NCBI RefSeq assembly: GCF_900107045.1
Contig: NZ_FNON01000006.1
Location: 1-64,000 of the forward strand
Direction of reading: 5' to 3'
Length of the DNA stretch: 64,000 bases
Source: Amycolatopsis xylanica
GTDB taxonomy: Bacteria; Actinomycetota; Actinomycetes; Mycobacteriales; Pseudonocardiaceae
Notes under the pieces: model-generated
The model's input: only the letters and a program-made list of their open reading frames with translations
Databases searched by the model: none
Told to the model about the DNA's origin: nothing
In this document: one piece after another, positions 42,531 to 50,567 of the stretch
Layout of the letters: every line of letters begins with the position of its first letter
Numbering within the stretch: position 1 is the stretch's first letter
Made by a program: the position numbers and the translations under genes

Positions 42531-43093
42531 AACGCGTCCTGGTGCTCGTCCTGTTCCTGCTCGCCGGCTGCAGCGCCGGCAAGGACGCGGTCTCCCAGGG
42601 CAGCAGCTTCTCGTTCGTCGCGCCCGGCGGCAAGGTCGACATCACCTATCCGGTCGCCGAGCGCCAGACCGCGCCGGCGCTGTCCGCCGACGACCTGATG
42701 AACGAGGGCAAGCAGCTCTCCACCAAGGACTTCGCGGGCAAGGTGGTCGTGCTCAACCTGTGGGGGCAGTGGTGTGGCCCTTGCCGCAGTGAAGCCCCTG
42801 AGCTTGAGAAGGCTTATCAGGAGACGAAGGCTTCCGGCGTGCAGATGCTCGGCATCGACGTTAAGGACCCGGACCGGTCGGCGGCCCAGGACTTCATGCG
42901 CGACCGCGGCCTGACGTACCCGTCCCTCTACGACCCGGCCGGACGTTCGCTGCTGCAGCTCTCCGGTTACCCGCGCAACGTGATCCCGTCGACGATCGTG
43001 CTGGACAAGCAGCACCGGGTCGCCGCCGTCTACCTGCGCGAACTCCTGGCCTCGGACATCACCCCCCTGCTCCGCACCCTCGCCGCCGAGTAG
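42527..43093 (+). CDS. TlpA/ResA-like thioredoxin lipoprotein
   Basis: 188 residues, ATG overlapping the phosphatase stop. The signal ends in a lipobox (LLAGC). The thioredoxin fold has W82-C83-G-P-C86 in LNLWGQWCGPCRSEAPELE, and IPSTIVLDKQHR. It is probably the extracytoplasmic reductase that keeps apocytochrome CXXCH cysteines reduced, receiving electrons from CcdA, two genes away in function. A three-arm family-1 repeat block follows before ccdA. Confidence 0.93.
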   Translation: MKRVLVLVLFLLAGCSAGKDAVSQGSSFSFVAPGGKVDITYPVAERQTAPALSADDLMNEGKQLSTKDFAGKVVVLNLWGQWCGPCRSEAPELEKAYQETKASGVQMLGIDVKDPDRSAAQDFMRDRGLTYPSLYDPAGRSLLQLSGYPRNVIPSTIVLDKQHRVAAVYLRELLASDITPLLRTLAAE

Positions 43094-43103
43094 CTCGTTT
43101 TTG

Positions 43104-43183
43104 CCCGAAAGTGGCTTTCGTCAGGTCGCATCTGACGAAAGCGACTTTCGGGTGATGCCATCTGACGAAAGCCACTTTCGGGG
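43104..43183. repeat. Family-1 palindrome, three-arm block (copy E)
   Basis: One left arm (43104-43124) faces two near-identical right arms at 43132-43152 (one mismatch) and 43162-43182 (perfect complement). The two right arms are a 30-bp direct repeat. Left arm pairs exclusively with one or the other. It lies between the thioredoxin gene and ccdA; its upstream part has TTTTT before the stem. Confidence 0.8.
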
Positions 43184-43243
43184 TTCGGCGGCCAGGTGGG
43201 ACCCGGGCGGTTCACAGGAAGCTCACTCTTTAGGCTGGTCAGG

Positions 43244-44017
43244 GTGAGCAACCTGACCGAGCTGGCGATGAGCGGACCGTTGCTGCTCGCCGCCGGGGTG
43301 GCGCTGCTCGCCGGGATGGTGTCGTTCGCCTCGCCGTGCGTGGTTCCGCTGGTGCCGGGGTACCTCGCGTACCTCGCCGCGCTGGTCGGGGCCGACGCAC
43401 CCGCCGTGAGCGCGGAAGAGGAGCGCAAGCGGGGCCGGTACGCAGTGGTCGGCGCGGCCGGGTTGTTCGTGCTCGGGTTCACCGTCGTCTTCGTGGGGAC
43501 CATGGGGACGCTGGTCTGGCTCGCGGACGTCCTGCTGGTCAACGAGGATGTGCTGCAGCGGGTCGGCGGGGTTGTGACCATCGCCATGGCGCTGGTGTTC
43601 CTCGGCTGGATTCCCTGGCTGCAGAAGGAAGTGCGCTCGCACAAGGTGCCGCGCGGCGGGCTGTGGGGCGCGCCCGTGCTGGGTGCCGTTTTCGGGCTAG
43701 GGTGGACGCCCTGTCTGGGGCCGACGTTGTCCGGGGTGTTCTCGATCGCCACGGCGACCGGGGGGACGGCGGTGCGCGGGGTCGCGCTGGCGCTGGTCTA
43801 CTGCGTGGGGCTCGGGGTGCCGTTCCTGCTGATCGCGTTCGGGGCACGCTGGGCCGTGCGGGCCACCGACTGGGTGCGGCGGCACGGCCGTCATGTGCAG
43901 ATCTTCGGCGGGGTGCTGCTGCTGATCGTCGGCGTGCTGCTGGTGACCGGGCTGTGGGGCGAGCTGATCGGTGTGCTGAGGAATTCCGTTGTCTCCAACA
44001 CGAAGTTGCCACTGTGA
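43244..44017 (+). CDS. ccdA: cytochrome c biogenesis protein CcdA
   Basis: 257 residues from GTG 43244; TAGGCT 7 nt upstream indicates a leaderless start. Six membrane helices are predicted. The redox-active cysteines are C32 (VSFASPCVVPLVPGYL) in helix 1 and C157 (GWTPCLGPTL) in helix 4. CcdA carries electrons from cytoplasmic thioredoxin across the membrane to the TlpA/ResA-like protein. The next gene (resB) overlaps by 4 nt. Confidence 0.95.
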   Translation: MSNLTELAMSGPLLLAAGVALLAGMVSFASPCVVPLVPGYLAYLAALVGADAPAVSAEEERKRGRYAVVGAAGLFVLGFTVVFVGTMGTLVWLADVLLVNEDVLQRVGGVVTIAMALVFLGWIPWLQKEVRSHKVPRGGLWGAPVLGAVFGLGWTPCLGPTLSGVFSIATATGGTAVRGVALALVYCVGLGVPFLLIAFGARWAVRATDWVRRHGRHVQIFGGVLLLIVGVLLVTGLWGELIGVLRNSVVSNTKLPL

Positions 44018-45567
44018 CCACGACTGAAGAGCGGCCTGCCTACTCGGCGCCGAAGCTCGCGTTCCTCCGCAACGCCTGGCGTGGGCTCACGTCGATGCGT
44101 ACCGCGCTGGTGCTGCTGTTCCTGCTCGCGCTCGCCGCGCTGCCCGGCGCGTTGCTGCCGCAGCGCACGCTCAACGCGCCCAAGACCGAGGCGTACATCA
44201 CCGCGCACGGCTGGTGGGGTGCGCTGCTCGACCGCGCGCAGTTCTTCGAGGTGTACGGCAGCGTCTGGTTTTCGGCGATCTACCTGCTGCTGATGATCTC
44301 GCTCGTCGGTTGCCTCACCCCGCGCAGCTTCGAGTACGTGAAGTCGATGCGCGCGAAGCCGGTGCTGACGCCGCGCAATCTCGCGCGGATGCCGCACTAC
44401 ACGCGCTTCGTCACCGAGCGCACGCCGGACGAGGTGTTCGCCGACAGCCGGAAACGCTTGGGGCGCTGGCGGATCGCGCAGCACGACGACAGTCTTTCGG
44501 CCGAGAAGGGCTATCTGCGTGAGACCGGGAACCTGGTCTTCCACTTCGGGATGCTCGGGCTGATCGTGTTCTTCGCGCTGGGCAAGATGTTCGGCTACGA
44601 CGGCCAGGTCATCGTGCAGGCCAACGGGAAAGACCAGTTCTGCAACTCCGGCATCTATGCCTACGACGCCTTCAACGCCGGCCTTCGTGTCGACGGGACC
44701 CAGCTGAATCCCTTCTGTGTCAGGGTGAACGACTTCACCGCGAAGTACACCGACATCGGCCAGCCGATCCAGTATTCGGCCAATGTGGAGTATCAGACCG
44801 CGGACGACCTGAGCACCTGGAAGCCGTACCGCCTCGAGGTCAACTCGCCGCTGCGCACCGGCGGCGAACGGCTCTACCTGCTCGGGTACGGCTACTCGCC
44901 GACGTTCACCGTCACCTACCCCGACGGCACCAGCCGCACGCAGACCATCCAGTGGCGGCCGGTGAACGAGCAGACCAAGCTGTCCGAGGGCGCGACGAAG
45001 TTCGACCCGCCCGGCATCACCGACCCGGCCGTCCGCCGCACCAAGCAGCTCGCGATCACCGGCCTGCTCGCGCCGACCGCGTTCCTGCACGGCAACGTGC
45101 TCACCTCGGCCAGGCCGGAGCTGGACAAGCCCGCCGTCGCCATCGACGTGCTGCGCGGCGACATCGGCACCGACAACGGCAAGGGCCAGTCGATCTTCGA
45201 GGTCGACCAGTCGCTGATCAACGACGGCAGGCTCAAGAAGGTCGCGCGCAAGAACCTCGAGGTCGGCCAGGACGTGGTGCTCGACGACGGCACGAAGATC
45301 CGCTTCGACGGCGCCCGGCCGTGGGTCTCACTGCAGGTCTCGCACGACCCGACCCAGGGCTACGTGCTCGTCTGCGCGATCGCCATGCTGCTCGGTCTCG
45401 GGGCGTCTTTGCTGGTCAAGCGGCGGCGGGTGTGGGTACGGGCGACACCGGGCGGCGAGGGCGAGGCAGGTACCGTGGTCGAGGTCGCCGGGCTCGCCCG
45501 CACCGACCAAGCGGGCTATGGCGAGGAGTTCACCCGGATCACCCGGGAGTTGGGTAAGGGGACCTGA
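44014..45567 (+). CDS. resB: cytochrome c biogenesis protein ResB
   Basis: 517 residues from GTG 44014. Three N-terminal helices (MRTALVLLFLLALAALPGALLPQ, WFSAIYLLLMISLVGC, LVFHFGMLGLIVFFAL), a large outside domain of about 250 residues, and a C-terminal helix (GYVLVCAIAMLLGLGASLLV). This matches the CcsB/ResB half of the system II heme ligation complex, which brings apocytochrome and heme together with CcsA. The gene ends 2 nt before ccsA. Confidence 0.95.
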   Translation: MTTTEERPAYSAPKLAFLRNAWRGLTSMRTALVLLFLLALAALPGALLPQRTLNAPKTEAYITAHGWWGALLDRAQFFEVYGSVWFSAIYLLLMISLVGCLTPRSFEYVKSMRAKPVLTPRNLARMPHYTRFVTERTPDEVFADSRKRLGRWRIAQHDDSLSAEKGYLRETGNLVFHFGMLGLIVFFALGKMFGYDGQVIVQANGKDQFCNSGIYAYDAFNAGLRVDGTQLNPFCVRVNDFTAKYTDIGQPIQYSANVEYQTADDLSTWKPYRLEVNSPLRTGGERLYLLGYGYSPTFTVTYPDGTSRTQTIQWRPVNEQTKLSEGATKFDPPGITDPAVRRTKQLAITGLLAPTAFLHGNVLTSARPELDKPAVAIDVLRGDIGTDNGKGQSIFEVDQSLINDGRLKKVARKNLEVGQDVVLDDGTKIRFDGARPWVSLQVSHDPTQGYVLVCAIAMLLGLGASLLVKRRRVWVRATPGGEGEAGTVVEVAGLARTDQAGYGEEFTRITRELGKGT

Positions 45568-45569
45568 GC

Positions 45570-46541
45570 ATGCCGATCAACGAGACGCTGTCCCAGTACA
45601 GCGACTGGTCGTACACCACGGCGGCGGCGATTTACGTGCTGGCGCTGGTGTTCTTCCTCATCGAGCAGTCGTTCGGCGCCAAGGGCCGGGCCGCGGCCGA
45701 GCGGGCGAAGCAGAAGGTGCTGGTCGGCGCGGGTGGACCCGCCGTCACCGAGACCCCCGGCGTGATCACCACGCCGCCCCAGACCGGCCGCGCGGAGCGG
45801 ATCGGCCGGATGGGCGCCGCGCTGCTCGTGCTCGGCGCGCTGCTGCACCTGACCGCGATCGTGCTGCGCGGGCTCGCGACGCACCGCGCGCCGTGGGGCA
45901 ATATGTACGAGTACGGCATGGCGACGATGTTCGTCGCGGTCGTCACCTGGCTCGTGGTGATCAAGAAGTTCCCGGTGCGCCACCTCTCGGGGTTCATGCT
46001 GCTGCCGGTCGTGATCCTGATGTTCGTCAACGGCACGATGCTGTACACGATCGCCGCGCCGGTCCAGCCCGCGCTGCAGTCGTACTGGCTGGTCATCCAC
46101 GTCTCGGCGGCCATCCTGTCCTCCGGCGCGTTCCTGGTGCCCGGTGTGGCCAGCGTGCTGTACCTGTTCAAGACCGCGAACGACAAGAACCCGGCCAAGT
46201 TCCCCAAGTTCGGCCCGAAGCTGCCCGACGCCGACGTGCTCGACCGGATCGCGTACCGGACGACCATCATCTGCTTCCCGATCTTCACCTTCGGCGTGCT
46301 CTGCGGCGCGGTGTGGGCCGAGGCCGCGTGGGGCCGATTCTGGGGCTGGGACCCCAAGGAGACCGTCGCCTTCATCGCCTGGGTCATCTACGCCGCCTAC
46401 CTGCACTCGCGGGCGACCGCGGGCTGGCGTGGCACGCGCGCCGCGGTGATCAACGTGATCGGCTTCTCCGCGACCGTGTTCAACCTGTTCTTCGTCAACC
46501 TGGTCACGGCGGGCCTGCACTCGTACGCCGGGGTCGGCTGA
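45570..46541 (+). CDS. ccsA: heme-handling cytochrome c synthase subunit CcsA/ResC
   Basis: 323 residues. Several membrane helices surround the heme-binding WWD motif, WGRFWGWDPKETVAFIAWVIYAAYLHS near residue 253. Conserved His residues flank it (VIHVSAAILS, YLHSRATAG, GLHSYAG). With ResB it delivers and attaches heme to CXXCH motifs outside the cell. Databases also call this gene ccsB, so naming varies. It ends 28 nt before an ATPase gene that starts a separate unit. Confidence 0.95.
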   Translation: MPINETLSQYSDWSYTTAAAIYVLALVFFLIEQSFGAKGRAAAERAKQKVLVGAGGPAVTETPGVITTPPQTGRAERIGRMGAALLVLGALLHLTAIVLRGLATHRAPWGNMYEYGMATMFVAVVTWLVVIKKFPVRHLSGFMLLPVVILMFVNGTMLYTIAAPVQPALQSYWLVIHVSAAILSSGAFLVPGVASVLYLFKTANDKNPAKFPKFGPKLPDADVLDRIAYRTTIICFPIFTFGVLCGAVWAEAAWGRFWGWDPKETVAFIAWVIYAAYLHSRATAGWRGTRAAVINVIGFSATVFNLFFVNLVTAGLHSYAGVG

Positions 46542-46608
46542 TGATCCACCTCACGCCCGGCTACCGTGCGTGGGTACGGCGTTCAAGGTAAGCGGGAGGA
46601 ACACACCG

Positions 46609-47898
46609 GTGACCGGACCCAGCGAAGAACCGACCAACGGGCCCGTCGAACCGGCCGAAACCAGCTCGGCGGAGCCGATCTTCTCCGAGGAGCGGACCGA
46701 TTCCACGCCGCACCCGAACTCGGGCGGCTACCAGGTCAACCCCAACAACTCAGGCCCGCACCAGGTGAACCCGGCTACGTCGGGACCGCACCAGGTCAAC
46801 CCGAACGTTTCGGGGCCCTACCAGGTGAACCCCAACGTCTCCGGCCCGTACCCGGTGCCGCAGTACGACCAGAACCTGCCGCCGCTGCACCCGCAGCAGC
46901 AGCCCCAGTACCAGCAGCAGCCCGGTCAGCTGCCCCAGCCGCAGCACGGACGGCACGCACTCAACGGTGGCGCCGACCTGTCCACCGCGCACCTGGTCAA
47001 GCAGGTCAAGCGCCGCCCGCAGTCGGGCTGGCGCAAGGCGGTCTACGTCGGCTCCGGCAAGCTGATCAACCCGGGTGAGAGCCCGGCGGACACGAAGCGG
47101 CGCGAGCTGATCGGCCGGGTCAACCAGCCGCTGCGTGGCTGCTACAAGATCGCGATGCTGAGCCTCAAGGGCGGTGTCGGCAAGACCACGACCACCACCA
47201 CGCTCGGCTCGACGTTCGCCTCGCTGCGCGGTGACCGGGTCGTCGCCGTCGACGCGAACCCCGACCGCGGCACGCTGTCGCAGAAGATCCCGATCGAGAC
47301 CACCGCGACCGTGCGGCACCTGCTGCGCGACGCGGACCGGATCACCCGCTACAGCGACGTCCGCTCGTACACCTCGCAGGGCTCCAGCAGGCTCGAGATC
47401 CTGGCCAGCGAGCAGGACCCGGCCGTGTCGGAGGCGTTCTCCGAGGAGGACTACCGGCGCACGGTCAACCTGCTCGAGCACTTCTACAACATCGTGCTCA
47501 CCGACTGCGGCACCGGCTTGATGCACTCGGCGATGAAGGGCGTCCTCGACGTCGCGGACTCGCTGGTGATCGTCTCGTCCGGTTCGGTGGACGGCGCGCG
47601 CAGCGCTTCGGCGACGCTGGACTGGCTGGAGGCGCACGGCTACGGCGAGCTGGTCAAGCGTTCCGTCGCGGTCATCAACTCGGTGCGCCCCAAGGGCGGC
47701 TCGGTCGACCTGGACAAGCTCTCCGCGCACTTCGGCGCGCGGGTGCGGGCGGTGTGCCGCATCCCGTTCGACCCGCACCTCGAAGAGGGCGCGGAGATCG
47801 AGCTGGACCGGCTGAACCCGGACACCCGGCTCGGGCTGCTGGAACTGGCCGCGACCGTCGCGGACGGCTTCGCGGGACCCCAGCAGCAGTATCGCTAA
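46609..47898 (+). CDS. MinD/ParA family ATPase with N-terminal repeat region
   Basis: 429 residues from GTG 46609, with GGGAGGA 8 nt upstream; -10 TACCGT at 46562-46567. The N-terminal ~140 residues include at least four 10-residue repeats of the type QVNPNVSGPY/QVNPNNSGPH and a Gln/Pro-rich stretch. The ATPase domain starts at IAMLSLKGGVGKTTTTTTLG (deviant Walker A), followed by VAVDANPDRGTL and VLTDCGTG. It resembles ESX/EspI-like ATPases and corresponds in order to Rv0530. The partner is unknown; the disordered arm may bind membrane or protein. Confidence 0.87.
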   Translation: MTGPSEEPTNGPVEPAETSSAEPIFSEERTDSTPHPNSGGYQVNPNNSGPHQVNPATSGPHQVNPNVSGPYQVNPNVSGPYPVPQYDQNLPPLHPQQQPQYQQQPGQLPQPQHGRHALNGGADLSTAHLVKQVKRRPQSGWRKAVYVGSGKLINPGESPADTKRRELIGRVNQPLRGCYKIAMLSLKGGVGKTTTTTTLGSTFASLRGDRVVAVDANPDRGTLSQKIPIETTATVRHLLRDADRITRYSDVRSYTSQGSSRLEILASEQDPAVSEAFSEEDYRRTVNLLEHFYNIVLTDCGTGLMHSAMKGVLDVADSLVIVSSGSVDGARSASATLDWLEAHGYGELVKRSVAVINSVRPKGGSVDLDKLSAHFGARVRAVCRIPFDPHLEEGAEIELDRLNPDTRLGLLELAATVADGFAGPQQQYR

Positions 47899-47899
47899 G

Positions 47900-47952
47900 C
47901 CGGGATAAAGCCCGCTTTACTCCGCGCCGGAGTAAAGCCCGCTTTATCCCGG
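47900..47952. repeat. Inverted repeat between convergent genes, bidirectional terminator
   Basis: Arms of 25 nt (47900-47924 and 47928-47952), matching at 23 positions, with a 3-nt loop. Each arm holds a TAAAGCCCGCTTTA palindrome. It starts next to the ATPase stop codon and ends 8 nt from the stop of the convergent gene. Confidence 0.75.
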
Positions 47953-47960
47953 GGTGAGGC

Positions 47961-48143
47961 TCAGCCTTCGTCGTCCCCGCGCTTGCGCTGCTGCTCACCG
48001 AGCTTGCGCAGGAAGTCGGGGTCGTCGTCGGGTGCGATCGTGCGTGGCCTGCTGGCCACCCCGACCCGCTCGGCGCCGAAGGCTCGCCACAGCAAGACGG
48101 CGACGGTGACAGCACCGATCAACGCGAGCAGGAAGAACACCAT
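47961..48143 (-). CDS. small membrane protein
   Basis: 60 residues, ATG at 48143 with GGGAGCGGG about 6 nt upstream. One membrane helix (VFFLLALIGAVTVAVLLWRAF) and a charged, polar tail of about 37 residues (PRTIAPDDDPDFLRKLGEQQRKRGDDEG). Such one-helix proteins next to bldC are common but not characterised. The start is reliable because of the hydrophobic beginning. Confidence 0.75.
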   Translation of the reverse strand: MVFFLLALIGAVTVAVLLWRAFGAERVGVASRPRTIAPDDDPDFLRKLGEQQRKRGDDEG

Positions 48144-48215
48144 TTCGCCCGCTCCCTTCCGTATACCCCCGAGGGTAACCCAGGAAAGCCACAAAGGGCC
48201 GCGAGCGTGGCCGCC

Positions 48216-48300
48216 CAGACGGCCCCTGGCGGCACCGCGGGATTGCCCAAGTACAAACCCGGTACTAGGGCAATCCCGCGGCACCGCCAGGAACCGTCTG
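48216..48300. repeat. large 39-nt inverted repeat downstream of bldC
   Basis: Arms 48216-48254 and 48262-48300 are complementary at 34 of 39 positions with a 7-nt loop. It is between the small membrane gene and bldC on the minus strand, and would end bldC transcription. A second short hairpin (GAGCCG/CGGCTC, 48319-48335) is right after the bldC stop. Confidence 0.75.
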
Positions 48301-48334
48301 GGTATGCACTCACTCAAGAGCCGAACAGCGCGGC

Positions 48335-48547
48335 TCAGATCTTGCGGGTGGGCTCGCTCGCGTCGGTGGTGAGCTCGGCAAGGAGCTCGTTGACCTCGGA
48401 CTCGCGGAACCTCCGGTGGCCCCCAGGGGTCCGGATGGAGCCGATACGACCGGCGGTCGCCCACCGGGTCACGGTCTTCGGGTCGACTCGGAACAACGCG
48501 GCGACTTCGCCCGGCGTGAGGAGTCGTCCTCCCATGGTCGCGGTCAT
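48335..48547 (-). CDS. bldC: developmental transcriptional regulator BldC
   Basis: 70 residues from ATG 48547, with AGGAGG 5-6 nt upstream. MerR-like winged-helix protein: LLTPGEVAALFRVDPKTVTRWATAGRIGSIRTPGGHRRFRESEVNELL is almost identical to Streptomyces BldC, which forms head-to-tail oligomers on DNA direct repeats and delays sporulation. Upstream, a CAGGCGCTCGCCTG palindrome (48591-48604) and a GGTATAGC hexamer lie in a possible promoter. Presence supports a sporulating or filamentous lifestyle. Confidence 0.95.
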   Translation of the reverse strand: MTATMGGRLLTPGEVAALFRVDPKTVTRWATAGRIGSIRTPGGHRRFRESEVNELLAELTTDASEPTRKI

Positions 48548-48739
48548 TTTCCGCCTCCTTAACGACTTCGCTGCTATACCGGGGGCAGAACAGGCGCTCG
48601 CCTGCCTTCGCCGGGGTGCTAACACGGCAATCGTTGCATCTCACCCGTCAGGTACTCGAACGGTTGTCCAAGAGTAAAGAGCCCTTAAAGGATAAATCGG
48701 TCATGTCGTGAGCTTTGACACGGCCCATAGGGTGGGTCG

Positions 48740-49216
48740 GTGGATTCCCTGGATCGGAAGATCATCGCGGCGCTGCGGGTCAACGGACGAGCGACTTATG
48801 CCGACCTCGGCAGATCCGTGGGACTGTCCGCGTCGTCGGTGCACGAGCGGGTCGGGAAGCTCGAGGCCGCGGGCGTCATCACCGGGTATCACGCGGTCGT
48901 GAACCCCAGCGCCGTCGGGCTCGGCGTGACCGCGCTGGTCGGCATCCAGCCGACCGACACGGCCGAGGACGACGACGTCGCCGAGGCGCTCAGCCAGCTC
49001 GACGAGGTCGAAAGCTGCTACGCCGTCGCGGGCGACGAGGCCTTCGTGGTCAAGGTGCGGGTGTCGACCGTGGACGATCTGGAGCGCGCGCTCAGCAGGC
49101 TGCGCCGGATCGCCGGTGTCGCACGCACGCGCACGACGGTCGTGCTGTCCACCCGCTTCGAGGGCAGGGCGAACAACGCCAGCCTCGACAGCCCGAGCGT
49201 CAACAGCGGCGCGTAA
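48740..49216 (+). CDS. Lrp/AsnC family transcriptional regulator
   Basis: 158 residues from GTG 48740; TAGGGT 6 nt upstream indicates a leaderless transcript. N-terminal HTH: LDRKIIAALRVNGRATYADLGRSVGLSASSVHERVGKLEAAGVITGY. The C-terminal RAM/ACT domain (VTALVGIQPT, VAGDEAFVVKVRVS) binds amino acids and oligomerises. The target is unknown; DUF4229 and a PLP enzyme lie immediately downstream, which hints at amino acid metabolism. Confidence 0.9.
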   Translation: MDSLDRKIIAALRVNGRATYADLGRSVGLSASSVHERVGKLEAAGVITGYHAVVNPSAVGLGVTALVGIQPTDTAEDDDVAEALSQLDEVESCYAVAGDEAFVVKVRVSTVDDLERALSRLRRIAGVARTRTTVVLSTRFEGRANNASLDSPSVNSGA

Positions 49217-49227
49217 CCTGCTGGTTC

Positions 49228-49491
49228 GTGAGCACAGATCACCTGTACCGCGACCTGACTCTGTACATAGCCGCCCGCTTCGCGCTGGTCGCCGTCATCG
49301 CCGCGCCGCTGGCACTGGCGAATGTGCCGGTGCTGGTCGCGCTGGTGGTCGGGATCGTCGCCGGGCTGCCGCTGGGGATACTGCTGCTCCGGCCGCTCAA
49401 CGCGCGGGTGACCGCCGGGCTGGCCAAGCGCAACGAGAAGCGCGCCGCCGAGCGCGCGAAGCTACGCGCGCAGCTGCGAGGTGAGTCGTGA
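49228..49491 (+). CDS. DUF4229 membrane protein
   Basis: 87 residues from GTG 49228; TAACCT 8 nt upstream may give a leaderless start. Two helices (LYIAARFALVAVIAAPLALA, VLVALVVGIVAGLPLGILLL) and a basic C-terminal helix with the family pattern RPLNARVTAGLAKRNEKRAAERAKLRAQLRGE. Function unknown. It overlaps the PLP enzyme gene by 4 nt. Confidence 0.85.
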   Translation: MSTDHLYRDLTLYIAARFALVAVIAAPLALANVPVLVALVVGIVAGLPLGILLLRPLNARVTAGLAKRNEKRAAERAKLRAQLRGES

Positions 49492-50567
49492 GGCTCAACC
49501 GCCGCAGCTGGGTCCGTGAGGCCGTCCGGATCATCGAGGCCGACGCCAACCGCAGCGCCGACACGCACCTGCACGTCTTCCCGCTGCCGCCGGACTGGGG
49601 CATCGACCTGTACCTGAAGGACGAGTCCGTCCACCCGACCGGCTCGCTCAAGCACCGGCTGGCCCGCTCGTTGCTGCTCTACGGCCTGGTCAACGGGATG
49701 ATCGGGCCGGAGACCGTGCTCATCGAGGCCTCCAGCGGCTCGACGGCGGTGTCCGAGGCCTACTTCGCGCGGATGCTCGGGCTGAGGTTCGTCACCGTGG
49801 TGCCGCGCAAGACCAGTCCCGAGAAGGTCGCGCTCATCGAGTTCTACGGCGGGGAGTGTCACTTCGTCGACACCCCGGCCGCGATGTACACCGAGGCCGA
49901 GCGCCTCGCGTCCGAGTGCAACGGGCATTACCTCGACCAGTTCACCTACGCCGAGCGCGCGACGGACTGGCGCGGCAACAACAACATCGCCGAGTCGGTC
50001 TACGCGCAGATGGTGTCCGAGCGGCACCCGATCCCGTCGTGGATCGTCGTCGGCGCCGGCACCGGCGGCACCAGCGCGACGTTCGGCCGGTACGTCCGCT
50101 ACCGCAGGCACACCACGAAGATCGCCGTGGTCGACCCGGAGAACTCGTCGTTCTACGGCGCGTGGGAGACCGGCGCGCTCGACTACGCCACCGGGATGCC
50201 GTCGCGGATCGAGGGCATCGGACGGCCGCGCTGCGAACCGTCGTTCATCCCGACCGTGATCGACGAGATGATCCAGGTGCCCGACGCCGGTTCGCTGGCG
50301 GCCATCAGGCTGCTGCGCCAGCGCACCGGGCACTGGGCGGGCGGGTCGACGGGCACCAACCTGTACGGGGCCTTCCAGCTCATCTCGCGCATGCTCGACG
50401 AGGGCCAGGCGGGCAGTGTGGTGACGCTGCTGTGCGACGGCGGCGAGCGGTACGCCAACACGTACTACAACGACGAGTGGCTGACCGAGCAGAACCTCGA
50501 CATCGCGCCCTACCAGGCGAAGTTCGAGAAGTTCCTGACGAGCGGGACGTTCTCAGCCGACGAATAG
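49488..50567 (+). CDS. PLP-dependent cysteine synthase-like protein
   Basis: 359 residues, GTG overlapping the DUF4229 stop. Fold type II PLP enzyme: substrate and PLP lysine in PTGSLKHRLA, the ASSGSTAVSEAYF substrate loop, the glycine-rich VGAGTGGTSATFGRYVRYR phosphate loop, and DPENS. It resembles the CysK2-type, S-sulfocysteine-forming group. Its last 15 nt overlap the convergent menA. The true substrate is uncertain. Confidence 0.88.
   Translation: MRLNRRSWVREAVRIIEADANRSADTHLHVFPLPPDWGIDLYLKDESVHPTGSLKHRLARSLLLYGLVNGMIGPETVLIEASSGSTAVSEAYFARMLGLRFVTVVPRKTSPEKVALIEFYGGECHFVDTPAAMYTEAERLASECNGHYLDQFTYAERATDWRGNNNIAESVYAQMVSERHPIPSWIVVGAGTGGTSATFGRYVRYRRHTTKIAVVDPENSSFYGAWETGALDYATGMPSRIEGIGRPRCEPSFIPTVIDEMIQVPDAGSLAAIRLLRQRTGHWAGGSTGTNLYGAFQLISRMLDEGQAGSVVTLLCDGGERYANTYYNDEWLTEQNLDIAPYQAKFEKFLTSGTFSADE

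Noticed and set aside
43336..44013. Longer ResB reading frame starting inside ccdA
   Set aside because: The upstream part is a shadow frame of ccdA; the GTG at 44014 overlaps the ccdA stop and starts the conserved region.
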